64,000 nucleotides of DNA, taken from NCBI GenBank assembly GCA_030141605.1, contig JAQGDQ010000477.1:108175-172174 (forward strand), given 5' to 3'. Source of the stretch: Tubiluchus corallicola. Taxonomy: Eukaryota; Priapulida; Priapulimorpha; Priapulimorphida; Tubiluchidae. Each line of letters opens with the position of its first letter. Position 1 is the stretch's first letter. The notes beneath the pieces were generated by a model. It was not told the DNA's origin, did no database searches, and was given only the letters and a program-made list of their open reading frames with translations. This document shows, piece by piece, positions 1 to 12,817 of this stretch. Position numbers and translations under genes: made by a program.

Positions 1-229
1 TGAGGAATTTGTCAGAATAAACACGCAGTGTTAGTTATAAATCAGAAGCTGTGTGAAATTTCCACCTAAAGTTGTCTAGCCAATTGAAGAAACTTTTGGC
101 CAGTTATGACTTCTTATTAGTGGTGAAGTGGATCGGTGACCACGTCAGTGACGTAAAACGTGTTAAATGAGAAGTTTCTGCTGTTTGCCACTTTTATGTC
201 GAAAGGTCAATATATCAGCTTTACTCATC

Positions 230-880
230 TCTTCCCTTCTCTTCTCTTTTTTGTCTTCTCGTCTCTTCTCTTCTCTTCTCTTCTTTACTCTACTCTAATC
301 TACTCTAATCTACTCTCTTCTCTTTTTTGTCTTCTATTCTCTTTTCTCGTCTCTTCTCTTTCCTTTCTTCTCGTCTCTTATCTTCACTTCTCTCATCTCC
401 TCTCCTCTCCTCTCCTCTTCTCTTCTCTTCTCTTCTCTACTTTTTTCTTCTCTTCTCTTCTCTTCTCTCGTCTTTTATTCTCGTTTCTTTTTCTTTTCTC
501 TTCCCTTTTCTTCACTTTTCTTTTCCTCTCTTTTCTTCTCATCTTATCTCATCCTTTCCCTTTCCATCCCTTCCCTTCTCTTTTTTTCTCTTCTCTTCTC
601 TTCCCTTTTCTTCTCTTCTCTTCTCTTCCCTTCTCTTCACTTCTCTTCTCTTCTCTTCTCTTCTATTCTTTACTCTACTCTCCTTTCTTCTCCTCTCTTC
701 CCTTCTCTTCTCTTCTCTTCACTTCTCTTCTCTTCTATTCTTTACTCTACTCTCCTTTCTTCTCCTCTCTTCCCTTTTCTTTTTTCTCTTCTCTTCTCCT
801 TCTTCACTTCTCTTCTCCCCCTTCTCTTCTCTCCTCTTCTGTTTTCTTCTTTTTCTTTCTTTCCCGCCATGCTCTCACCT
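230..880. repeat. Pyrimidine-rich TTCTC-type low-complexity tract
   Basis: About 650 bases of degenerate TCTTC/TTCTC pentanucleotide repeat with almost no purines on the plus strand. It produces two overlapping Ser/Leu/Phe-rich open frames that are not genes. A homopurine-homopyrimidine tract this long could form triplex DNA. Confidence 0.95.
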
Positions 881-884
881 ACTC

Positions 885-1620
885 TGTTCTTTTCTACTAA
901 AACAGATACTATTCCTACAATAAATATAACAATAACTAATTCTTCACATTTTCTGTGAAGCCAATTAGAGACACCCCCTCCCCCCTCCATCAAAACATCA
1001 TGTAAGTAACGCAAACTTGTAATTAAACACACCTTTCTCTTATAACAATTGTACGGTAAAGTGAATTTGGGTTGTTCCATGTTTATGCATGTGTTTTCCA
1101 GACGTTCTGACCCAGTTTTACCAAGTAACTCCTCACCCGGGGGGATTTTTACTACTCCGCTAATATCAGTAAATGATCACATTCTGGTCTTTGGGCAACA
1201 TTTTTTACGAGACCGCTTATTGGCGCTTATAGACTCAACACTTCTCAAACCCAAGAGGTCCGAAATAGCCGCAAGTAGAAGTGCATTCCCAGTGGGACAC
1301 CCACAGAAACGTTGCTGACGTCTTTGCTCTTGCAACCGGATTAACTCATTTATACATTTCCTCGTGAGATGCTGAAGGTGATTCGTAAAATGAATTTAAA
1401 AATACATCAATTTCGACCAGTTTTTACTAATGAACTATGAACTATATTGTTTTATTTCACACATAAAACAGAGCACAATTATAAAAGTACCATTATATAT
1501 ATATATATATATACCATTTTTATTTGCACACGTGGTACAATCACACCAAAATATACAAACAGTTGAACAAGCAAAATAACATTAATTAACAAAATTAGCA
1601 AGTAATGTGAATATATACAA
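885..1620. other. No gene seen; short (AT)n
   Basis: AT-rich sequence with no convincing coding exon. A short (AT)n run lies at about 1495-1513. Confidence 0.6.
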
Positions 1621-1624
1621 TTAA

Positions 1625-2083
1625 CCCTTTCAGTCCCAAATTATTTTTTGAATAAAAAAAATTTTTTGGTTTGGTACTTTTGTTCAGTATGTCCATCTTG
1701 TTTACACATAATAATTATTTTTTTCTACCTGTGCCCGCGTGGTAAGTATAGCCTGTATCCCACGGGATACATTGGGATTCAATGGAAGCATAAAATGTGC
1801 TTCATTTTGCAACTGCTGATAATTTTTTAAAGTATTTAAGACATTTAGTATGCATGCTATGCTGATCTGTACAAAGTCATCTCTAAAGTACTGTACCTTG
1901 CGCAGTTTTTTATGCTATGTAGATTTTCTAGTTTGCCATTTTATCACCATTTTTAGTCTATTGTTATTGGCTTAAATCAAAATAACTATTAACAGATCAA
2001 ATAACTGTCAGTTTTAAAACTTTATTAATTTTAAAGGCAGAAAATATTCTCGTATCCCACGGGATACAACGGGTATGAAAGGG
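1625..2083 (+). mobile_element. piggyBac-like MITE, 459 bp, TTAA target site
   Basis: The element starts CCCTTTCAGTCCC and ends GAAAGGG, and is flanked on both sides by TTAA (1621-1624 and 2084-2087), the target duplication of piggyBac-type transposons. It carries two copies of the perfect palindrome TATCCCACGGGATA. A second, inverted copy of the same length lies at 39843-40301. It has no coding capacity, so it is non-autonomous. Confidence 0.85.
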
Positions 2084-2087
2084 TTAA

Positions 2088-3590
2088 CTGAGAGTAAGGT
2101 ATGTTAGTATGGCGTACAACTCATTCCTGTCAAAAAAATCAAAACAATTACGTTCTAGAGAGCATATATAATTCTTTAATGAAATTTACAATCCGTATTT
2201 GTTCTTAGCTAGCATTACTTCTTACATCTAATGTACAAGAAAAAACTTTAGAAATAAAATTTTCATTTCTGTACAAAGTTTTGTACTCGTTACAAATAGA
2301 TAACAAATTATAACCCATTACAGAAGAGGCATTAAATCGAGAAAAATTTGCTCATATAAATAAGCAAATCTGATGTGTGAGGGGAATGTAGGACCTAGTG
2401 GTCATTTGTACACCCCCCCCCCTTACATACTAGATGGTATAATTAGTTCATGGGGCCTATAGAAGAATTATATATCTATTATTATTATTATATTAATGTA
2501 AAAAGACATAATGATGATTAGTATTAAGAAATTAGGATTAATTTAAACTGAGTTCGTCAGTAATTTGATATGGCGACTTACAAGCAAAACTGAAGAGGAA
2601 AGTAACAGTAAAAATAACTAATATTTGTAGTTAGTCAACTAATTTAGTCGACCAATTTCGACTAAAACTTACAAAATATCTTCCTAGTTTTTTAGGGCAG
2701 CATAAAATAACAGCATGAATATTATTTCGACGTGACTAAGCTCATGCTGTTTCCGTGTTATACATGTTTTGGAAAAAATTGTTTTTCAAAAGTAAGTTTC
2801 CATAATATCCATATTTCCATACACTTTGCGCAAAGGCAACTACGAACAAATTCATATAGTTTTAGTATAGACAAAGTTAGCGTATCATAGAAAAATAATA
2901 AATAATATTCTTTTTTTAAACACTTAAAATGTGATGGGCGACTATTTCAGTTATATCGCAGTAATTACCCCTCCCCCCATATACATTTGTTATATTATAT
3001 ATATATATATATATATGCATTAATAATTATGCAAGATAATTAATTGCAGGCTTACACGCAGTCTCAGTTGTACAAGCAACAAATACGAGCAGAAACCAGT
3101 GCACTCATTGCACTGTACAAGTAGACATGTCAGAATTAATGTCATCATTTCATATACACACACATTCAACGTCTATTACATAAACCTAATAATTTATTAC
3201 GTGCTCATGCAGTCCATTCAATATGACCTTCCCCGGGGGCATTTTATGCGAGCCAAGCTTGTTATAAATTGATGATGACTTGACCATTTTGCTAATGCTA
3301 AACACAATTATTAGCCACGCACCTGTAATTTGGCACGAACAGCATTGGCGGCCCAGTAAGGTCTGGCAGCTGTGAGGCGTGAATGGCTACATTCTTGGAA
3401 TATATAGAAACTGATGATTAAGAGCTCTAGTCAATGTAAGCAACATTATTTTTAAAAACTAACCCTTCTTTGAGAGTCGAGGTTGAATAAACGAACAGAA
3501 TTTTAACTCTGAATTATTAATGAAAGTAAAATAGAGACAGAGGGGCATAGAAGGAGATGATTTAAAGCTGCCCTTTGGCAGAATTGAGAA
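2088..3590. other. AT-rich sequence, no gene seen
   Basis: No supported exon. It contains short C-runs, an (AT)n run at about 2995-3015 and scattered AT-rich sequence. Confidence 0.6.
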
Positions 3591-3592
3591 AA

Positions 3593-4016
3593 GTGACAAA
3601 AGTGCATGCTTGGCCACGTAGTTAAGCAGTGGGTTGGTAGTAATAAATGGGTGGTAGCTTCTGGTTGAATTTATCTGTCATGCTGCTCCCATTTATTTCT
3701 CTTGTCAAGGATTAATGTATTTGAACGAGTGACAAAAGTGCATGCTTGGCCACGTAGTTAAGCAATGTCGGGTTTGGATAGTAAGTAAATGGGTGGTAGC
3801 TTCTGGTTGAATTTATCTGTCATGCTGCTCCCATTTATTTCTCTTGTCAAGGATTAATGTATTTGAACGAGTGACAAAAGTGCATGCTTGGCCACGTAGT
3901 TAAGCACGGTGGGGCTTGGTTAGTAAATAAATGGGTGGTAGCTTCTGGTTGAATTCATCTGCCATGCTGCCCCCATTTATTTCTCCTGTCAAGGATTAAT
4001 GTATCTGAACGAGTCG
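3593..4016 (+). repeat. Three tandem ~140-bp units resembling the 5S rRNA internal promoter
   Basis: Three direct copies start at 3593, 3729 and 3871. Each holds a stretch beginning AGTTAAGCA and ending AAATGGGTGG that aligns without gaps to the A box-IE-box C region of 5S rRNA (remembered consensus; about 31 of 40 positions in the second copy). The 5' half of 5S rRNA is not recognisable, so this is not a functional 5S gene. A 5S-derived (SINE3-like) element duplicated in tandem is the best reading. A tRNA-derived alternative exists, with TGGCCACGTAGTTAAG as A box and GGTTGAATTCATC as B box. Confidence 0.55.
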
Positions 4017-4204
4017 TCTAATACACACCTGTGTCGATGCCTCATTTTAGTATACTATCTTTGGTGATAACATAGATTCCGGTACCGCTACAAGCATACT
4101 TAAGTACACTCTGCCTTAGAGTGCCGACGTGTATAAAATAGCGGGTTTATTAGCAGCATAAATAATAGGCCTAAATGGTAAATAATGAGAGTTAACAAAC
4201 GGCA

Positions 4205-4330
4205 GCAACAAGAACAAGAAGAAGAAGAAGAAGAAGAAGAAGAAGGGAAGAAGAAGAAGAACAATGAGCAGCGATTTGAATCGAACCCTCGACCAAAAAC
4301 ATTTGATTGTCCACGGATTAAAAAAGACAG
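4205..4330 (-). repeat. tRNA-like SINE fragment with (CTT)n tail
   Basis: On the minus strand a B-box-like GGGTTCGATTC (4278-4288) is followed within about 30 bases by a (CTT)n run (plus strand (GAA)n, 4210-4260). This is typical of the end of a tRNA-derived SINE with a simple-repeat tail. I could not place a matching A box. Confidence 0.4.
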
Positions 4331-4399
4331 GACGATTTTTCAAATGCTGCCCCATTTTCAAGTGCGATAAAAATATACATTTTAACACAATTGATACTG

Positions 4400-5690
4400 C
4401 AAAAGCGTTCCTGATAATTAAATAATAATTTAAATACTTAATTAATGGCGGGTGAGGCCAACTATTGATGACATCGTAAACTAACATAATTTTCAACAGC
4501 AAAAATATTCCACGAGCGTGTTGCACGAGTTTGCAAAAGCGAAAATTGAAATACAGCGCTACTGTAAGATATTCAGTGTGTTGTAATAAAACTAAGTAGG
4601 TTTTAAAATAAAAATTCAAATTTCAAATTTACTGTGTTCACGCATGAGCTGCCGAACGTGTGTAGTTTATCACAAACTAACACATCCGAACTGAGAGGTA
4701 CAGCACCTGTTTTTTGTTCAATGCGTTTCCGAAATGCAGGCGCTAGTGCCCGTCTAACTAGCGAATAGCGAAAGGCATGAAACAGCGAAGAACTAGTGAC
4801 GCGAACGTGAAATTGTGTTTGTGTGGTAATAATTGTTTCACCTAAGTCATTTTTAAAAAAAATAGTATAATATAATTCCTTTTATTATTTTAAAGAGTAG
4901 ATTGTTTTGACCTACAGTTTGTCATTGGGTCCAGTTTTGCTTTAAGAGAACGAGTGACTGCAAAACGCATGCCATTCGGAAATCTTTCGATAAACTTGCG
5001 GTCTTATAGCATTGAAATAACTGTAGGGGGAAGGCTTAGGCTTACCTCTTTCGAAAAAAACCAGCTGAGCAGCACAACTGAGCAGCATCAATACCCAACA
5101 GTTTATCTTTAATGACCTAATAACATGACTAAGACTAACTAATTAGACTATACTAGAATCGTACGTAAATTACGTAATAGCAGATGTTTATACATACATA
5201 TCAATTTTCCGTTATCTTTGATCATATGTACAACAGTACAATAAAAGGGTTGTTGTTATTTGTTATGCCGCGCCATCTATTATAAAAAAATCAAACTTTG
5301 TGCGCCTTTACTACGAAATATTTTCCACTTTTGCCTAAATATTCGTAACCATATCAGCAATATACCTAGCTTTTTAGACTGGTGGAGATATTGTATGTTT
5401 AACTAAACCTCAAGACTCATATCTTTCATGCACCAACGGCAGACAGCACCTGCTGATGTCTGGAGAAACGTTGACTTTCTCAATGCGTCTGGGTCGAGTG
5501 TCTGGGCATATTATGCTTCAAACGCTTGCAGCTTTTCCCTCAGCATTGTAAACCTTAGAATTCATTTTGAATCTGATGCTTATAACGGTCGAAATTGACA
5601 TTATAATATACACATATCTAGCAGGTCGGTTATAAACGCCTATCAGAGACGTGAAGCTGCTTGAGAAAGTTGCGTATTGACAGAAATATT
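4400..5690. other. No gene seen
   Basis: AT-rich single-copy-looking sequence. A short open stretch near 5400-5540 has no recognisable product and no start codon or splice context. Confidence 0.5.
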
Positions 5691-5704
5691 TGATATCATT
5701 TATA

Positions 5705-5894
5705 GTTTCGACATCGTCATCATCATCGCCATCACCATCGCCATTATCACCAACATCATCATCATCATTATCATCATCATCACCACGACCGCCACCATAC
5801 ATCATCATCAGCAGTAGCGTTCATCATCAAAGTGTAGTAGCAGCAGTAGTAGTAGTACTCGTAGTAGTCGTAGTAGTAGTAGTAGTAGTAGTAG

Positions 5895-5932
<38 letters not shown>

Positions 5933-5935
5933 ATT
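5705..5935. repeat. Trinucleotide repeats (CAT)n then (AGT)n/(ACT)n
   Basis: A degenerate ATC repeat runs into an AGT repeat that switches to ACT at about 5893, which makes a perfect hairpin-forming palindrome of trinucleotides. Confidence 0.9.
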
Positions 5936-6270
5936 TACTTAAAAAAATTTGTCAAAATGAACAACAACTTCTCTGTGAAGTAAATTTGGTAGCATAAAGC
6001 TGAATCTTTTTCAATGCGCCTCTCTTCTAAAGACGTTAGGTTTAGAAACTCCAGACGCTTAGGAAGTGGCACATACATTAAATTCATCTAAAAAAGAGGC
6101 GACGAGTAAGAGGCAACTCTTACCACAGTCGGCTACGTGTTTGGCATCTGGCTCGCCAAGCGACCTTAACCTCCATCGAGAATTTATTCTGTGCCATTTT
6201 AACCTTTGCCATTGGCCATAAGCAGCTTGCTAACAAGTTTTTATGAATGAAATTGGGTGGTGTAACATAC

Positions 6271-6347
6271 CATTTCTGAAAGATGTAAAACACCCCAGGC
6301 TCTTCCACGTCGCTATACGTCCAACCATTTGGAATTTTTCTAGGCAT
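6271..6347 (-). CDS. Possible first coding exon of an unidentified gene
   Basis: An ATG at 6347 opens 25 codons (MPRKIPNGWTYSDVEEPG then VFYIFQK) and runs into a good donor (AAATG|GTATGT) at 6271. The peptide looks protein-like (NGW, PGVFYIF) but I do not recognise it. The frame also stays open through the donor to about 6120. No downstream exon was identified, so this may be a chance open frame. Confidence 0.22.
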
Positions 6348-6429
6348 TATTGTTGCGTTGTGATTAAAACTGAAAGGCGGTTAGCACTTATTTTATTAAC
6401 TGGTATAACCACTTATAGAAAATAGGGTT

Positions 6430-7790
<1,361 letters not shown>

Positions 7791-7799
7791 AACTATATA

Positions 7800-8596
7800 T
7801 TTTGGCAAGATTTATTTTTAGTCACGTGATACGGTTTTCTAGCATTTGCGTAGAAAAGTAGATTATCGGGCCTGTTGATTATTATTATAGAATTTCAATA
7901 TAATTTCATAGTTAAATTAGCAAACTGCATCCATACTGTACGAAGTCTCGAAACTTTGGTGAAGTGCACCACAAAAGTGACAAGAATAATCAGTTTAAAG
8001 TTTTTCAGACTCTTAGAATGCACGCAGAGTCTGCAGACCTCGCACCTGTTGTTGGTAAACTGAAGTGCATTGCATAGACTACACTAGTATATGTAGAGTA
8101 ATTCACACTCTTGTGTGCTCATTCTATAAAAGACGCGCTTTCTAAAAGCCATTTTGTTTGGTCGACCTTCTAAGTTGTTCTACAAAAAACCGAGGGTAGG
8201 GTGCAATTAAAGAGGAAAGCCGAGTTTTGAATGGACTTTGCGGACACCACGCAGGGAAATTTTGTAAAATTGCCGCGACGCTGCCGTTAGAAATGACCGG
8301 CAGCAGCGACAGACCTCTCATCTATGGAAAGTGGTTTTCTGGGAGACGCAAAGTGCTGTAAATAGTACCTTTTCTTTACTCCCATTCACAGATCTTACAT
8401 TCAAACATCGCAGCCTCCAAGGAAACGATAACGTAGAAATTAGAGCCGTTTCGTTTTATCAACACGCAACACGCAACACGCAACACGCAAATTTCGGCGT
8501 TGCACGGTACCTCCTTGCCAAAGTGAAATTTTTTAATGACTATTAAGAAGCAGAACAACTTACTGACAGAAATTTGTTAAGAACTAAATATTTTAA
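7800..8596. other. No gene seen
   Basis: Non-repetitive sequence with a small array of AACACGC at about 8460-8490. No exon could be supported. Confidence 0.5.
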
Positions 8597-9257
8597 AGCA
8601 CAAGAAAACCCCTCATAAAGCTTAAAAAATTCATCTCGAAATTTTATACCACTTACATACTACCTTTTCGTATGCAAGGCTTGCATCGGCCGTAACGCTG
8701 TATAAAACATGTAAATTTAAATTCTAGCGATGACCGTTAGGCGCAGCCATTTTAATGGTAGGTTGTTTGAAACAAGTTTTGATAACATTAAGTAAAGTTT
8801 GAAAAATAATCAGAGCATTTGTAGCATTTATGTTGCTAATTAAGTAAAATCTTAAATGACTGTATCTTGTCAATAAGATTAAAAATACGTTTTTGGCTAG
8901 TAAGTGGCGCACCCTGGAGGGTGAGTCAGCGACATTTTACCAATTGGCACATATATTTTAAATTATTAGTCTAGTTACATAAATCTTTCCAGCAGGTAAG
9001 TGAAGTGCTAAGCAATATAGATTTGCACAGAAAGTTTTTGGGTCATAATGTAACAATGCTTTTTCTTCCCGTGATTTACGTGGCGTAGTGAAGTCATGTA
9101 ATGGCGCCGTCGGAACAGTATTGAGGGAGATTTAAAATAAAAAAAAACGAAAATTCCTTTCAACGCGAGTACGATATGTGCATAAAATTATTGTAAAGTA
9201 ATAGAATTTTTAAGGCGATTTTCTAAGACCTACTTCAGGTACCCCTTTTCTTGTCCT
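8597..9257 (+). mobile_element. piggyBac-like MITE, 661 bp
   Basis: Flanked by TTAA (8593-8596 and 9258-9261). The ends are AGCACAAGAAAA and TTTTCTTGTCCT, which are inverted repeats. An inverted, longer copy is at 44833-45745. No transposase is encoded. Confidence 0.8.
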
Positions 9258-9656
9258 TTAACCCCAACAAACCATTTACTATCATTCGTTTTGAAATTCT
9301 TAATCTTCAACTCAAGTGTCAAGGTTGCAGTATTTAATCTCGAAAAAAGTATGACACACTTAATACTCAACTTGTTTTACGTGACCGTTCAAGGTAAATT
9401 TCTGTTACAAAACACGTCACGAACTGTACGCGCATTACTGATAGTCAGTGTCGTTGAGCAGAAGTGTTTGGAGAGATTTTTACGTCAGAGTATTGAATGT
9501 TGCACATGTATTTAGTCTGTCGCATCTAAAAAAATAGTATGGGTGCTCAGTTATGATGAACAATGATAGCAAAATACTACAAAATTATCATACATAAGGA
9601 TGAACCAAGTAATTGATAACGTATGCAAGAGCCATAGTTGTATTGCTACTGTATTA
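9258..9656. other. No gene seen
   Basis: A 74-codon open frame at 9291-9515 has no recognisable features. Confidence 0.5.
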
Positions 9657-10128
9657 CGAGGGCTTACTGTACGTTAAGCGAGGAGTTACTGCACGTTAAG
9701 CGAGGACTTACTGTACGTTAAGCGAGGACTTACTGTACGTTAAGCGAGGAGTTACTGCATGTAAAGCGAGGACTTACTGTACGTTAAGCGAGGACTTACT
9801 GTACGTTAAGCGAGGACTTACTGTACGTTAAGCGAGGAGTTACTGCATGTAAAGCGAGGACTTACTGTACGTTAAGCGAGGAGTTACTGCACGTAAAGCG
9901 AGGACTTACTGTACGTTAAGCGAGGGCTTACTGTACGTTAAGCGAGGAGTTACTGTACGTTAAGCGAGGAGTTACTGCATGTAAAGCGAGGACTTACTGT
10001 ACGTTAAGCGAGGGCTTACTGTACGTTAAGCGAGGAGTTACTGTACGTTAAGCGAGGAGTTACTGCATGTAAAGCGAGGACTTACTGTACGTTAAGCGAG
10101 GAGTTACTTCTGTTAAGTGAGGACTTAC
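9657..10128 (+). repeat. 22-bp minisatellite, about 21 copies
   Basis: The unit is GAGGACTTACTGTACGTTAAGC, split here as GAGGACTTACTG plus TACGTTAAGC. Variants alternate between GAGGAC, GAGGAG and GAGGGC and between TACGTTAAGC and CATGTAAAGC. Confidence 0.95.
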
Positions 10129-10129
10129 T

Positions 10130-11150
10130 GTACTTTGTTTAAATGTTTTAGGTAGTAAACATATCATTCATAATGTTTGATGTGGAATACGATCGATATT
10201 GTACTGCTGATGCACTTTACGTCTACGATGGTGCTCTGTGGTACCGTTCATAGAGTAAAATGATTTAAATCAGACTAGACGATCATTTTAGTACAAGACC
10301 AAAATGGCACTAGATCACACCTGCTAGCAGACGCGTACCGCACATGGACAATTTTCACGAAAAACGAGCATTTTAATAAATCTCCAGACAAAAAGTTCCT
10401 CGCCATTTCGTGAAACTGTCTGTACTGTTTTTATGATTACATCTGAAGCCAGAGGAATCATCTGCAGTCTGTTCATCTAAGTAACCCAACTCCTCTGCTT
10501 GCAAAACTAATAAGTCTTTTCACACTTCCAGCGATTGATGATGATCGTGAAAAGGTCAAAGGTTCAGTGTACTAAACAACTGATTTGTGTACACTTTACA
10601 ACGCCTCGCAGGCCAAGCTATTGTAATAGTAACCGTTTTAACAGCTAATTAGAATCTTCCTTATTTCATTTTCTCTTGTTCCCAAGATCCTGCTAGTAAA
10701 TCACTACGCACAGACTAATGTATAATTAAGTAAAACAACTGAAAATACTGAACTGGTGCGGCAGACGCTTTGCTTTGTGCACATATCCAGCGCGGTTGTA
10801 GTTAAGACGCGTTGCTGTGGGACACTTAACTTTTGACCTACAGCAACTGCGCATGCGCGCAACGAAACTCGAAAGGATTATTGCCAAGCGACAAATTACT
10901 AGTATCTTGTCCACAGTGCGAAGTATTTGATAATAAATGAACTTTTATATGACAATCTTATAAGATATGTTCATGTGAGGCTCGTATTCATCCCGAGGAC
11001 CATAAAAATCATTTTATTAAGCAATATATCACTGTATTCAGTAATTGTACAACAGTAATGTATAAGCATTAAGCAACCTTGTGTTAGCACTAGTTCAGAA
11101 GGAACCATAACAAACAAAATTATTAGTGCTACAACATAAAATATCTCAGC
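10130..11150. other. No gene seen; NRF1-like motif
   Basis: A CpG-rich patch at 10780-10870 holds TGCGCATGCGCG (10848-10859), a match to the NRF1 palindrome, so a promoter is possible. No exon was recognised beside it. Confidence 0.4.
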
Positions 11151-11156
11151 ACGGAA

Positions 11157-11162
11157 TTTATT
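11157..11162 (-). promoter_or_regulatory. Polyadenylation signal AATAAA for CLN3
   Basis: AATAAA on the minus strand, about 60 bases after the CLN3 stop codon. Confidence 0.6.
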
Positions 11163-11221
11163 TTTCACAACACATCTTTTTATGATGCCTTTTAATACGT
11201 TCTAAAATATTTTGACCACTT

Positions 11222-12580
11222 TCATGACGTTCTTGGTACCTCCGGTAACGCACAGATCTTGTTGTGGACAGGAATGGCGACGAAACCAGCAAGACAGATA
11301 CCCAAAGTATCAGCAACACTTGCAACGCCAAGGCTAAATTCTCTCACTTCCTCTTCCGCCTCATCCGACAGCTTAATAAATGAATTCACGTAAGCTGATC
11401 CGCCTAATAGTCCTTCGTACAAAATTATACAACATACTAACCAAAACGGAACAAACATGTACACTGCGTCAATTGTGAAAAACGTCGCGTTTACTAATTG
11501 CAAAGCGGGAAAAATCCAGATTTTCTTTGTGCGATAATAACTTCCTGATGATCGGGAGATGAACACCCCTAGCTGATAACTGACTTGATACCAGCGATAT
11601 TGAGCGCCTATTGATAGCCAGTTAATGTTCCTGAAGGTTACTAATTCAAACAAAGCCTGGTTGATATAGTACTCAGCAAAATATACAAGAAACAACGGAA
11701 TCATGTACTTATGCAAAGGCGGAATCAACTTCAGCCTTTCTAATGTTGACAGTTTGCTGACATAATCGCTAGGACCAGGCTGATGTTCTGGTTTTGCAGT
11801 AGTATTACTCTTTACACCTCTTACACCTTCTTGCTTCAAACCGTCTACTTCTGACGACTTAGGCGTAAGTTGAGGATGGCTCAACAATGGTAGCTTGTCA
11901 CCTTCTGAACAATTTCGACCGTTAGTTGAAGTTAGTATTACATAATAACTAAGACTCATAACAATCGGGACAAAAAGCATGACTAGAATTGCATGACGGG
12001 GTGTTAGCCCCGCACCGGTTAGCCCTGCGTACGATAAAGCTCCAAATAGGGCTGCTCCACCCGTCCCAGACGACCATGTGGCTAATGTATTTCTCTCGTA
12101 CAACGCCGTGAGACTCAAGAATGTTAATTCTCCAAGACCAAAGCAAATGCTGGCACAAACAACACCAAGTACGCTCATCCAAATTGCAACAGAACTTGCA
12201 ACAATGATGAAGCTTGCACCAGAAAAAAATATGCACATTGGCACCCTGACTCTGTAGTGTATTCTGTGTATGTAGAATGCAGCAGAAAGTCTTACGAACA
12301 GACACGGCAGTATGTCAGCCAAGAGGATGGCTCCTGTAGACATTGGATTGCATGTCCTACCACTAGGCGCGGGCGCCCTAGTAACTGTAACATTCGAAAC
12401 CTGTCTTGTAAACTTTGTCTTTTGCATACTCAGTATGTCATAAGCTGAGCTTAGCATTACTATGTAACTTATATTGTTACACAAACCCAGGAACCAAAAT
12501 CCGATCAAATTTCGTCGTTCGATAATAAATTTTCTCAACCCTCCTTCTTTCATAGTTCTCTTTTCCTCAGAAAACTCCAT
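11222..12580 (-). CDS. CLN3: CLN3 (battenin) lysosomal membrane protein, intronless
   Basis: This is an intact 452-residue CLN3 orthologue, a polytopic protein of late endosome/lysosome membranes whose loss causes juvenile Batten disease in humans. Family signatures span the protein: NLIGFWFLGLCNNISYIVML (24-43), KYMIPLFLVYFAEYYINQ (291-308), RWYQVSYQLGVFISRSSG (329-346) and YEGLLGGSAYVN (388-399), then EEVREFSLGVASVADTLGI near the C-terminus. Length fits the family (human 438). A loop at 221-280 is hydrophilic and variable, with a dileucine-type EGDKLPLL. Mammalian CLN3 ends in a CaaX box; here a Cys sits at 443 with nine residues after it, so there is no C-terminal prenylation motif. The whole frame is one exon, whereas the human gene has about 15. 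The start is the first ATG and gives a family-like N-terminus. A CLEAR/CRE-like site lies about 105 bp upstream. Confidence 0.96.
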   Translation of the reverse strand: MEFSEEKRTMKEGGLRKFIIERRNLIGFWFLGLCNNISYIVMLSSAYDILSMQKTKFTRQVSNVTVTRAPAPSGRTCNPMSTGAILLADILPCLFVRLSAAFYIHRIHYRVRVPMCIFFSGASFIIVASSVAIWMSVLGVVCASICFGLGELTFLSLTALYERNTLATWSSGTGGAALFGALSYAGLTGAGLTPRHAILVMLFVPIVMSLSYYVILTSTNGRNCSEGDKLPLLSHPQLTPKSSEVDGLKQEGVRGVKSNTTAKPEHQPGPSDYVSKLSTLERLKLIPPLHKYMIPLFLVYFAEYYINQALFELVTFRNINWLSIGAQYRWYQVSYQLGVFISRSSGSYYRTKKIWIFPALQLVNATFFTIDAVYMFVPFWLVCCIILYEGLLGGSAYVNSFIKLSDEAEEEVREFSLGVASVADTLGICLAGFVAIPVHNKICALPEVPRTS

Positions 12581-12683
12581 GTCGACAGATCAGAATGCTC
12601 CGCTTCGCATAACTGCGTCTACTGAAGCAACTGGTTTCTTAAGTTACACGCTTTTTGTTGTCCATGTCACAGCACCAGTTGCC

Positions 12684-12697
12684 ACACGTGACGTCAC
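12684..12697 (-). promoter_or_regulatory. Overlapping E-box/CLEAR-like and CRE palindromes upstream of CLN3
   Basis: The plus strand reads ACACGTGACGTCAC. On the CLN3 strand this holds TGACGTCA (a perfect CRE) overlapping GTCACGTG, which matches eight of ten positions of the CLEAR element GTCACGTGAC bound by TFEB-type factors. It sits about 105-117 bp 5' of the CLN3 start codon. Confidence 0.5.
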
Positions 12698-12817
12698 AAA
12701 CGCTTCCAACATTCTTTACAATAAAGAGAAATTGCATAGCGAAAACAAAACAGCAGATTCTATGGTATATTTTGGGCCTGCAGAAAAATGTATGTTTAAA
12801 GAATATAACTTACAATA

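Noticed and set aside
160-923. Ser/Leu/Phe-rich open frames of 198-246 codons
   Set aside because: They are direct translations of a TTCTC low-complexity tract with no start context or domain.
9657-10128. Regular 22-bp repeats as a possible CRISPR array
   Set aside because: The units are contiguous with no unique spacers, and the genome is animal.
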